Origin: UBA11606 sp964504305
GTDB taxonomy: Bacteria > Actinomycetota > Acidimicrobiia > Acidimicrobiales > Aldehydirespiratoraceae
NCBI GenBank assembly: GCA_964504305.1
Contig: CAZDEB010000003.1
Span: 124,001 to 188,000 of the forward strand
DNA: 64,000 nt
Reading direction: 5' to 3'
Within the stretch, counting starts at the first letter, position 1, and the number at the start of each line of letters is the position of its first letter. Positions 45,473-53,057 of the stretch are shown here, in pieces. Both the position numbers and the translations under genes were made by a program. The notes below the pieces were generated by a model. The model made no database searches. It worked only from the letters and a program-made list of their open reading frames with translations, and was not told the origin of the DNA.

Positions 45473-45634
45473 AGCATCTCAATCAACGGGACCCGCGCAG
45501 GCGGTATTCCCAGGTAGGTGGTATTTGGGGGGAGAAGAGGTACCGTGTCCTCGCAAGTTTCCATACGCGCGCAGCACTTCGGTCCAACTCGGACATTGTT
45601 GCACGTATGCCCTGTGCTTGTCTTGTGGTTTCTT

Positions 45635-45650
45635 TGTGACATGTGTCACG
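45635..45650. promoter_or_regulatory. CRP/FNR-type operator
   Basis: TGTGACATGTGTCACG contains the perfect inverted repeat GTGACA-TG-TGTCAC and matches the CRP consensus TGTGA-N6-TCACA in 9 of 10 defined bases. It lies 163 nt before the sigma-factor start on one side and about 75 nt before nadD on the other. Confidence 0.6.
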
Positions 45651-45710
45651 CGCATGACTTAATCCACTGGCCAACTGCTACTCGCCGGGTGGGGCGGTGA
45701 CTCATGGCCC

Positions 45711-45716
45711 TAGACT
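45711..45716 (+). promoter_or_regulatory. -10-like hexamer of nadD
   Basis: TAGACT, 7 nt before the GTG at 45724; this decides the nadD start over an in-frame GTG at 45697. Confidence 0.4.
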
Positions 45717-45723
45717 CGCTCTA

Positions 45724-46341
45724 GTGAGCAGCGCGTCGGGCCATCGAATCGGAGTCTTTGGCGGCACGTTCGATCCTCCGCACCTTGGCCATATCGCCAC
45801 TGCCCTCGAGGTTCGCCATACTTTGCGACTCGATCGAGTGTTGCTGGTTGTGGCCAACGACCCGTGGCAGAAGACCCGGTCGGCGCCCGTGACCCCCGCG
45901 CCGGTTCGTCTTGCCCTCACTCGTGCGGCGGTGGCATCGGTCGACGGCATCGAGGCGTGCGATATCGAGATAGTGCGTGGCGGCCCGACCTACACGGCTG
46001 ACACTTTGCGCGAACTGGGCGTCGGCAGTCCCTCGTCGCGTTACTGGCTGCTGGTTGGCTCCGATGCCGCGGCAGGACTCGATACGTGGGAACGTCCCGA
46101 CGATGTCCGCAAACTTGCGACCACCGTTGTTGTTGATCGCAAAGGTCGCGAGGGTGGTCGGCCGCCGCCAGGGTGGGCCCACGAAGTCGTTGATGTGCCG
46201 GCGCTCGAAATCTCGTCCAGCGCGATTCGTTCGCGGGTTCGCAACGACGAACCGATTCGCGGATTGGTGCCCGCGGCCGTGGCCGACATGATCGACGAAC
46301 TAGAGCTGTACCAAGACGGCCAAGACCAGGACCCGACGTGA
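45724..46341 (+). CDS. nadD: Nicotinate-nucleotide adenylyltransferase
   Basis: 205 residues. The nucleotidyltransferase motif GVFGGTFDPPHLGH lies at about 10-23 and the ISSSAIRSRV motif near 167-176. It joins ATP and nicotinate mononucleotide in NAD synthesis. The GTG at 45724 puts the catalytic loop nine residues from the N-terminus, as in the family. The nadD - LytR_C - rsfS order is conserved in actinobacteria; it overlaps the next gene by 4 nt. Confidence 0.92.
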   Translation: MSSASGHRIGVFGGTFDPPHLGHIATALEVRHTLRLDRVLLVVANDPWQKTRSAPVTPAPVRLALTRAAVASVDGIEACDIEIVRGGPTYTADTLRELGVGSPSSRYWLLVGSDAAAGLDTWERPDDVRKLATTVVVDRKGREGGRPPPGWAHEVVDVPALEISSSAIRSRVRNDEPIRGLVPAAVADMIDELELYQDGQDQDPT

Positions 46342-47579
46342 ACAACGCCGAGTCCGAAACTCGATCGCTGCTGACCGACTACGACCCCACCGAGTCCCGA
46401 AACCGCGAGCGGCGCCGCCGTCCAGCCCCCAAAGCCCACCCGTTCTGGAGATTCGTCTTTCCGGTCGTGGTGGTGCTCGCCGGGGCGTGGACATTCAGTC
46501 TTTGGCGCGAAGGAACCAAGGCCGTTCTCGACAGCACCGACGGCACCGTCATCGAGATCGTCACCGATCCCACCCAGCCGGGTTACCAGGTCTTTGTCGA
46601 CCCGACGCCAACAATGCTGTTGGCCCACGTCGACGGCGACGAGTTGGTTGGTGTCACGGTGCTGGCGCGTACGTTGCTGGATGACGGCGGCACCGCGGTG
46701 TTGTTGAGCGCCGGACTTTCGATCGATGGCCCCGGAACCTTGACGCTGGCCGATCTCTATGCGGCCGGGGGAGTTGATGGGCTCGAGGAACGGGTCGGCT
46801 TGCTGTTCGGATTTGGATTTCTCGAAACCGCGCCTCTGACCACGGTAGAGATGTCTCCATTGTTTGAGCTGGTCGCCCCGCTTCCGCTCGCCCTCGACGA
46901 CGACCTAATCACCCTCAACGACGATGCCACTACGAGCCTTTGGCTGAGCCGGGGCGGTCAACAACTCGACGCCGCCGACGCCGCCACGCTGTATGCGTTT
47001 CAAAATCCCGGTGAGGCCGAAGCCAACCGCACCGTCCGCCAGCTCGACATTTGGAACAGTTGGCTCACCGAGATTGGTCGGGCCGACGACCTATCGGCGG
47101 CCGCCCTTCCGTTCGCCGATGGCCTGTCGCCATATCTGCGGGCGTTGGGCGGCGGCACGGCCGACGTCGAGATTGTCCCCGCCGATCCCGTAGTTCGTGA
47201 AGGAACCCCGACCAGTTACGCCCTCAACGAAGCTCAGATCCAATGGCTCCAAGAAATCACTCGACGGATGGTTCCCCTGCCGGTGGTACCCAAGGGCTCG
47301 GATCAGCCACTGATCCGGCTACTCGACGGGACCGGTGATGCTGCCGTCGCCGAACAGGCGAGGGAAGCCATGATCGACCTTGGTGCGCAAATCACAGTTC
47401 TGGGCAACGCCAGCCAGTTCGGGATCACCCGATCGACTGTGACCTATTACCTCGCCGAAAACGGCGACAAAGCGGCCAAACTGGCAGCTTCGATCGACGC
47501 CGACGTGGTGTTTGACGAAACCCCCGAGCAACCCGTCGATCTCACCGTAGTGATCGGCACCGAATGGACCACCAAATGA
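46338..47579 (+). CDS. LytR C-terminal-domain protein with divergent LCP-like middle
   Basis: 413 residues: a basic, charged cytoplasmic N-terminus, one membrane helix near residues 37-55 (FVFPVVVVLAGAWTFSLW), and an extracytoplasmic part. Residues about 80-260 resemble LytR-CpsA-Psr domains in layout (GPGTLTLADLYAAGGVDGLE), but I cannot find the conserved Arg/Asp catalytic set. The last 100 residues fit the LytR_C domain (LIRLLDGTGDAAVAEQAREA; STVTYYLAENGDKAAKLAAS). It is between nadD and rsfS, overlapping both by 4 nt. Confidence 0.75.
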   Translation: MNNAESETRSLLTDYDPTESRNRERRRRPAPKAHPFWRFVFPVVVVLAGAWTFSLWREGTKAVLDSTDGTVIEIVTDPTQPGYQVFVDPTPTMLLAHVDGDELVGVTVLARTLLDDGGTAVLLSAGLSIDGPGTLTLADLYAAGGVDGLEERVGLLFGFGFLETAPLTTVEMSPLFELVAPLPLALDDDLITLNDDATTSLWLSRGGQQLDAADAATLYAFQNPGEAEANRTVRQLDIWNSWLTEIGRADDLSAAALPFADGLSPYLRALGGGTADVEIVPADPVVREGTPTSYALNEAQIQWLQEITRRMVPLPVVPKGSDQPLIRLLDGTGDAAVAEQAREAMIDLGAQITVLGNASQFGITRSTVTYYLAENGDKAAKLAASIDADVVFDETPEQPVDLTVVIGTEWTTK

Positions 47580-47971
47580 CCGATACGTCTAGCCTGCTCG
47601 ATTTGGTCAAAGCCGCGGCAGCAGGGGCAGACGACAAGAAGGCCACCGACACCATCATCATCGACGTCGGCGAAGTGTTCGCAGTCTCTGATTTTTTTGT
47701 GATCACCAGTGGCGCCAGCACTCGCCAAGTGCACGCCATCATCGATGGGGTCGAGGAGTCCGTCAAACAGATCGGTGGCCCGTCGCCGACCCGAATCGAA
47801 GGCTCCGACGAACACCAATGGGTCCTGATGGATTACGGCGCTTTCGTCGTGCACGTGTTCCACCAACCGCAACGAGACTTCTACCAACTCGAACGGCTGT
47901 GGGGCGACCGCCCCCGTGTGGCATGGGACCCCGTGGCCCCCGAGTTCGGCTCCTTCGGCCCCGCATCCTGA
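47576..47971 (+). CDS. rsfS: Ribosomal silencing factor RsfS
   Basis: 131 residues with the RsfS core (DTIIIDVGEVFAVSDFFVIT; SGASTRQVHAIIDGVEESVK; WVLMDYGAFVVHVFHQPQRD, then FYQLERLWGD). It binds L14 and blocks subunit joining in starvation. The start is the ATG overlapping the upstream stop. The last 18 codons (RVAWDPVAPEF onward) lie inside the 78-bp direct repeat that flanks the island, so the present 3' end may have been supplied by the element. Confidence 0.95.
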   Translation: MTDTSSLLDLVKAAAAGADDKKATDTIIIDVGEVFAVSDFFVITSGASTRQVHAIIDGVEESVKQIGGPSPTRIEGSDEHQWVLMDYGAFVVHVFHQPQRDFYQLERLWGDRPRVAWDPVAPEFGSFGPAS

Positions 47972-47990
47972 GCCCCCGCTTCCTGAGTCC
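47913..47990 (+). repeat. Left direct repeat (attL-like)
   Basis: 78 bases identical to 59368-59445, covering the last 18 codons and stop of rsfS and about 19 nt beyond. Confidence 0.93.
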
Positions 47991-47993
47991 AAA

Positions 47994-48710
47994 ACTGCCG
48001 GAGAAGCTCGGGGCCTGCTCCGCAAGAACCCTGTGTCGGCGGTCCAGTTGCCTGCAGGTCTATCAGCAAGTAAGGAAGGCAGGGCCCTTACGCCAGCCCA
48101 GGGGAAGGTTCTCCTTTAGGCTGCCTCGACTCATCGGCTGAGCGCGCTCTGGGTCGTAATGCTGAACCTCGGCCTGCGACCCGGAGAGGCAGTGGCGTTG
48201 CAGTGGATGGATCTGGATCTGGATGAAGCGGTCGTGCATGTGCGCCGTAACCTGCGAAAGGTCAACCGGGTCTTTGAGATCACAGATGAGATGAAGACCA
48301 AGAAGTCGAGGCGCTCACTGGACATGCCGCCTCACCTCCCTGACGCCTTGCACCAACATCGGCTGCTTCAAAGTTCCGACAGAGTTGCAGCGGGTGAAGC
48401 TTGGGACTCTGGTTGGCCTGATCTCGTCTTTACTTCGATCAGTGGTACACCGCTCGACGCGTCAAACCTTCGCCGCGACTTCAAGGAGTTGACGGTGTCG
48501 GCGGGACTGGGGGAGTGGTCGCCCAACGAACTCCCGCACAGTTGTGTGTCCATCCTCTCCGCCTCTGGGGTCCGAGTGGAGCAGATCGCCGATCTTGTTG
48601 GCCACGATGGAACCAGGATGACAGCGAAGTTCTACCGCCACGCCGTGACGCCATCAGTTGACGCAGCGGTTGGCCCGGTGGAAGAGCTATTCGGTAGCCG
48701 ACTGGAGTAG
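47994..48710 (+). pseudogene. Tyrosine recombinase (integrase) remnant
   Basis: One frame reads GEARGLLRKNPVSAVQLPAG, then SKEGRALTPAQGKVLL, a TAG at 48117, then THRLSALWVVMLNLGLRPGE and the catalytic domain to a stop at 48710. Arg box I (LGLRPGEAVALQW) and the end motif (ADLVGHDGTRMTAKFYRHAV) are intact. The HxxR box, normally H-E-L-R-H, reads NELPHS, so the box II His and Arg are both replaced. The core-binding domain is missing upstream. An ORF starting at 48159 would give 183 residues, but loss of N-terminus, amber stop and box II point to a dead gene. Confidence 0.85.
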
Positions 48711-48804
48711 TTGATCCCGGTCGCAATTACGCCACTCTGGCGAGACTGAGCGTCACGTGTCCGGGCTTGGGGTCGAGTCGATTCGACAGCGAGTGGATCC
48801 GTCT

Positions 48805-50694
48805 TCAGTCCGGGGACCGTTGGCACCGCTCATAGACTCGTTCGCTCAGAATGTTGGCGCGTTCTTGGGCCGGAGCGGGGTCGAGTTCCCTCACGTAGAT
48901 ATAGCTGGACTCCCACGGCGACCTGATGAAGGCATTATGGATGTCTACAACGCTGGTGCTGGTCACTGTGTCGATCCAGAGATCGACGTCACTGATGTCC
49001 TGAAACTCATCTGACGAGCCGCCGAATCTGGCTACGCGGTCCTCGGCTGAAGTGCTCACTCGTTCCCACGGGAGGCAAGACCTGAGAGCCAGCGCCGAGT
49101 TCCGGAGGTTGGTGTCTTCCGCCTTCCGAGCTCCGAACGAGAACAACCCTCGACGGATGTCCTCCTCAAGCTCAAGCTTGTTCGAGACAATCTCAAACCA
49201 GTCCAGGCCTCCCCAGTCGAGTCCGGCGACGATGCGCTCAACGAACTCTCCGAGGACGGGCCCCATATACCCCTCATGATCGATCACCGCATGAATCGTG
49301 ATTGCACACTCGAACGGGTGGCGGAGTCGCTCCAGGATCAGTGCTCGGCCGGTCGCGTAGTTAATGGAGATCTCGAGAGACCCGACCGAAGGCCCAAACG
49401 GATTGAAGATGCCAAACGTCGCTAGGAGCATCGAGTGCTGAAGCGCCCAGAGACCATCGAAATCTGGATCGGTGTCTGTCCACCGTGAGTGAGTCATCTC
49501 GTTGATGGTGCAACCGTCGGTTGCGATTGCAAAGACGGCTCGATCGTCTGTGAGTACCGAGTGGTGACCTGCATTTTGGCGTAGACCACGGAGTGCCCTG
49601 GTTGTCGGTTCGGCCCAAGAGAGGCCTGCTGCGTCTGGATGATCGAGACCGAGTGACGGTGTCGCTAACCGACCGACGGTGCAGTTCAAGATCCCGCCGA
49701 TGGCCTCGCCAACTGTCGAACCTCCCCAGTACTGCACTCCCTTGACGGTCTCTCCTCTGACGAAGGTGCTGAGGTAGATCTGGCTCCGCCAGGAGGTCCA
49801 CCCGGAAGTGCCGATGGCTGATCGGCACGATTGAGCTTCTGTCTGGTTGAGGTAGTTGGCAAAGGCCATGGCGCCGTAGGTCTCGGTTGGGGGACCGGTC
49901 GGTTCTGAGAGGTCCTCCAGTTGGAGTGGCGTTGTGAAGAGGATCTCGAGCCCTCGGCCGAGATCAGGATGATCTGTCTGTCCGAGTGAACAAGCGATCA
50001 TCGCTTTGGAGGGGTCAACCTCTTCGGGTAATGACCAGACGCTCCCGGCGTCGAGGTCGAACTCGATCGCCAGATGCGTCGCCGAAAGTTGATCTTTAGG
50101 GAAGAGTTCGGAGTCTGCCCATTGGCCTGGATCGATCGCGTCGGGATACATGATCTGCATGAAGTGGCGGAAGCCGTCGATCTCAGACTCCGACCACCAC
50201 AGCCCCTGGGTGGCTTCGGGCGCGGAGAGAGCCGCGTCGTGTTCTGAGACGAATCGGTCGGGTTCTTCCCGAGCGCCGTGAACGGGGTGAACTGTGAGGG
50301 GCACTTGACCGTCGACCATGGCGGCGAGCCTTGGAGCAAGCTGTTCCAACACACCGACGTTGAATCTCACGTCCTCCATGAAGCAGTGCACGATGAACCA
50401 GAGTTTCAGGTCGAGCGTTACCCAGGACGTCGCCCAGATTTGCTTGGTGTCGGTGTCTAGCCACACTGATGTCCCAAAGGACCGTTGGTTGAAGTAGTGC
50501 GCCATTGCCAGCCCGGAGGCCAGGTCATCTATCTCCTCAACGAGGAGGACCGACGAACGGCAGACCCACCGCTCGTCGCCCCTGATGTCGTTGCGGCGGA
50601 TGACGTCAATCGAGTGAGGCAGTCGGTGAGGGAGCCACCAGAAACCCTTCTCGGTCTCTGCGCTCCATCCATCCGGCTCAAGCATAAAATCCAT
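48805..50694 (-). CDS. Unknown 629-aa island protein with an internal repeat
   Basis: I do not recognise this protein. It is soluble, Trp-rich and acidic, with no signal peptide or membrane helix. Two segments resemble each other: GLAMAHYFNQRSFGTSVWLD near residue 65 and AMAFANYLNQTEAQSCRSAI near 285; each is followed by a Trp/Thr-rich strand. This pattern is like YbjN or secretion-chaperone-type domains in tandem, a tentative fold guess. The start could be a TTG at 50703, the ATG at 50694 or the ATG at 50685. It lies 360 nt downstream of the clamp-like gene on the same strand, so it may be part of the same system. Confidence 0.72.
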   Translation of the reverse strand: MDFMLEPDGWSAETEKGFWWLPHRLPHSIDVIRRNDIRGDERWVCRSSVLLVEEIDDLASGLAMAHYFNQRSFGTSVWLDTDTKQIWATSWVTLDLKLWFIVHCFMEDVRFNVGVLEQLAPRLAAMVDGQVPLTVHPVHGAREEPDRFVSEHDAALSAPEATQGLWWSESEIDGFRHFMQIMYPDAIDPGQWADSELFPKDQLSATHLAIEFDLDAGSVWSLPEEVDPSKAMIACSLGQTDHPDLGRGLEILFTTPLQLEDLSEPTGPPTETYGAMAFANYLNQTEAQSCRSAIGTSGWTSWRSQIYLSTFVRGETVKGVQYWGGSTVGEAIGGILNCTVGRLATPSLGLDHPDAAGLSWAEPTTRALRGLRQNAGHHSVLTDDRAVFAIATDGCTINEMTHSRWTDTDPDFDGLWALQHSMLLATFGIFNPFGPSVGSLEISINYATGRALILERLRHPFECAITIHAVIDHEGYMGPVLGEFVERIVAGLDWGGLDWFEIVSNKLELEEDIRRGLFSFGARKAEDTNLRNSALALRSCLPWERVSTSAEDRVARFGGSSDEFQDISDVDLWIDTVTSTSVVDIHNAFIRSPWESSYIYVRELDPAPAQERANILSERVYERCQRSPD

Positions 50695-51054
50695 GAGACC
50701 CAAGAAGGTTGATCGAACATCGTCACCGGCGAGTGCGTCGACAAGCAGATTTTGATGAACATTGGCTTCCGGATGATTTACCTGGATCCTCGGTCGTTCT
50801 ATTCCGACTTGATCCTGCTCGCTCCTTGTGGTCCGCCTTCGCCGTTCGTCTTGCTAGGTCCGCGACCGTAGATCCGGTGAGTTCTCATGCACGAATCGAC
50901 CCATGGGCGGGGTGGACTGCTGCGTGGGACCTCGAATTCGCGGTTGACTTTCGGCCAACTGCGCGACTCTACGGAAGGCGGGATGCGGAGATCCATCCGG
51001 TGGGCTGAGATAGTAGCTATCGCCATCACTGGACCTCGGTTGGTCGGGATCACC
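50695..51054. other. Intergenic stretch without a supported gene
   Basis: 360 nt between two leftward island genes. Short open frames exist on both strands but show no start signal or protein-like composition. It may hold the promoter of the 629-aa gene; I could not identify one. Confidence 0.5.
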
Positions 51055-52197
51055 TCAGGCCCACACGGTTTGGATGAGGGGTCCGAAGGTTTGGGCGTGG
51101 TGGTGGAGTTGCTGGCAGATGGTGTCGATTTCTTCGTCGTCGAGGGTGTCGAGGAGGCCTTCGGCGACGACGTGGACCTTGTCGTCTTGGTGCACGACTC
51201 TGCAGAGTTGGGCGTTGTTGTTGAGGGCGTTGAGTTCGGCTAGGAGCCCTGGGGTTTCGGGAAGTTCTTCGGCGATCCGGGTCGTGAATCGGGCGATGTT
51301 GCCGCGGCCGAACGGGTCGCTGCTGGCGACGAGTCGGACTCCGATGCTGGTCTCGCCCCATCCGATGGGGATCCAGTCATTGTCGTCGACCACCAGTTTG
51401 TCGGGGTCGAGGTCGAGGTAGGCAGCGATTCGACGTTCAAGGTCGGGTTGTCCTCCGTGGATCGCCATGAGTAGCCCGTGGAACCCGTTGTCGCTTCGGG
51501 CTCGGAGCGGCTCCGTTGATGTTCCGATGTGGAGGCGGAGTTGGTTGTCGCCGGCGGCGTCGAGGAGCTCTTGGAGATAGCTCGAGTTGAGGACGGTGTC
51601 GATCGGGCCGTCGCTGGTGGCTTGCACATAGGCGTGGGTGTCTGCGATATCAGGCCATCGAGCGAGGATCATGAGGGTGTCGTCGTTGACGGTTCTGAGG
51701 GCGACGGGGTGGCCGCCTTTGTCCTCAGCCGAGTCGTTGAAGGTGATGGTGGCGTGGATGGCGGCCCGCAACGTTTCGGCATTAAGTGTGAGCAGGGTCG
51801 GCGCCTGCTCCGGGGCATCGGAAACGAACGGTTCGACATCGGGATATTTGAGAGCGATGAGCTGTCGTGGCACGAGGAGTTCAGGCGTTTGTAGTTCGAT
51901 GACTTCGTGCTCGTCGTCGACTTCGAAGGCGACAGTATCGAGTTCACAGCGGCGGGCGTAGCGCAGCGCAAAGTCAATCAGATCGGCCGGTATCAGGATC
52001 GATTCTTGGAGGTCGGTGCGGCCGGCGTGGACGTAGCCCAGCCGGTACGAGTCGGTAGTGAGCCAGCGCAGCCCGGCATCTGTGGGGGTTACTTGCACGG
52101 CTTCGAGTGCGGGGCGGTCCGCGTCTTGGCTGCGGAAGCCGAGGATGCAGGCGGCGAGGTGACCGAGTTCTTCGGTTTCGATGGTGATCGTTGCCAT
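51055..52197 (-). CDS. Two-domain sliding-clamp-like protein fused to a YbjN-like domain
   Basis: 380 residues. Residues about 1-130 resemble DnaN domain II: RSQDADRPALEAVQVTPT, WLTTDSYRLGYVHA (like the ATDxxRL strand), SILIPADLIDFALRYAR and the LIALKYPDVEPF turn. Residues about 135-246 resemble domain III: LNAETLRAAIHATITFND, VLNSSYLQELLDAAGDNQLRL and FHGLLMAI in the place of YLLMPV. Domain I is missing. Residues about 275-380 (LPETPGLLAELNALNNNAQL; VVAEGLLDTLDDEEIDTICQ) look like a YbjN or secretion-chaperone-type domain. A GGAG Shine-Dalgarno precedes the ATG at 52197. It should bind clamp-binding peptides or act as a modified processivity ring (inference). Confidence 0.78.
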   Translation of the reverse strand: MATITIETEELGHLAACILGFRSQDADRPALEAVQVTPTDAGLRWLTTDSYRLGYVHAGRTDLQESILIPADLIDFALRYARRCELDTVAFEVDDEHEVIELQTPELLVPRQLIALKYPDVEPFVSDAPEQAPTLLTLNAETLRAAIHATITFNDSAEDKGGHPVALRTVNDDTLMILARWPDIADTHAYVQATSDGPIDTVLNSSYLQELLDAAGDNQLRLHIGTSTEPLRARSDNGFHGLLMAIHGGQPDLERRIAAYLDLDPDKLVVDDNDWIPIGWGETSIGVRLVASSDPFGRGNIARFTTRIAEELPETPGLLAELNALNNNAQLCRVVHQDDKVHVVAEGLLDTLDDEEIDTICQQLHHHAQTFGPLIQTVWA

Positions 52198-52220
52198 TTT
52201 GTCTCCAGGGTTTGGGCGGG

Positions 52221-53057
52221 TCACGCGGGCTCGGCGAGTGTTGCGTGGTTGGGGTGGTCGATGATGACTCGGTCTGCCACGATTACAGGCCGTTCGTGGT
52301 GGGTCGATTCGAAGATTTCGATGCTGTGACCGCTGGGTACGGCGACAACGAGTCGGGCGATGGCGGCCCCGGAGCTCACTCCAAGGCGTCGGGCGCATTC
52401 GGTGGTAGCTGGCTTGGTGGTGGGCCATTCATCGGCAAGTACCTGACAGCCGTTACGGCTGGTGTCGATGGTTGCCGGCGTTTCACCGGCCCGGGTGCGA
52501 CATGCCACGTCGTGGGCGTCTCGGGCTCCAGCGCGTCGCCACTTGGCGGGCAGGGCGGGGTCGTCGATCCCGGCCCGGACCCACTCGAGCAGGTCGAGCA
52601 CGTTGTCGTCGCCGCCGGGCTGGAAACGTTTGAGGGTGGCCTTGGTGTGGATGCCGAGGGTCAACATTGCGTAGGCGTGCAACGAGGTTGGGGCGTTACG
52701 GACCGGCCACAAGCTGGTGGTGGGCGCTCCCCAGTTTGCGAGGTCGGCCTGACCGGCGTCGTTCCATTTTGAGCGGCGAGCGGCCAGTTCGCCGTCGTCG
52801 AGTTTTGCGACGAACGGGATCGCCGGCGCGAACCGCCGTCTTCTGGAGATACGGCCACAGTCACACGCCGAGAGACGCAGCGTCGCCCAGACCCTCTCAT
52901 CGTCGGACCCGGCTGCACGCGTGCCCGGCACTGTGCATTCGACTCGATCGTCGATGCGGGTGAATCTCAGGTTGACGCCACACTCACGACACAGCACCTG
53001 GATGTCGTAAGCGGGTCGGCCGTCCGCGTCGCGCTCAAGAATGGAGGCGGGGATCAT
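52221..53057 (-). CDS. Cys-rich island protein, unknown function
   Basis: 278 residues. The N-terminus has CREC (Cys23, Cys26), Cys41 and CDCG (Cys66, Cys68), likely a zinc ribbon. The middle and C-terminus (LRFTRIDDRVE; GDDNVLDLLEWVRAGIDDPA; CARRLGVSSGAAIARLVVAV) match nothing I know. The ATG at 53057 overlaps the VWA stop (ATGA), and the gene ends 23 nt before the clamp-like gene, so it is an integral member of the operon. Sixteen upstream in-frame residues are excluded. Confidence 0.75.
   Translation of the reverse strand: MIPASILERDADGRPAYDIQVLCRECGVNLRFTRIDDRVECTVPGTRAAGSDDERVWATLRLSACDCGRISRRRRFAPAIPFVAKLDDGELAARRSKWNDAGQADLANWGAPTTSLWPVRNAPTSLHAYAMLTLGIHTKATLKRFQPGGDDNVLDLLEWVRAGIDDPALPAKWRRAGARDAHDVACRTRAGETPATIDTSRNGCQVLADEWPTTKPATTECARRLGVSSGAAIARLVVAVPSGHSIEIFESTHHERPVIVADRVIIDHPNHATLAEPA

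Noticed and set aside
48117..48119. TAG reassigned as a sense codon in the integrase
   Set aside because: Many intact genes here (P450, JAMM, rsfS-side genes, proB) end in TAG followed directly by other genes, so TAG is a normal stop.
50709..51008. 99-aa plus-strand frame in the gap between the 629-aa and clamp-like genes
   Set aside because: No ribosome site, no recognisable motif, opposite strand to all island cargo; composition could be chance in high-GC DNA.
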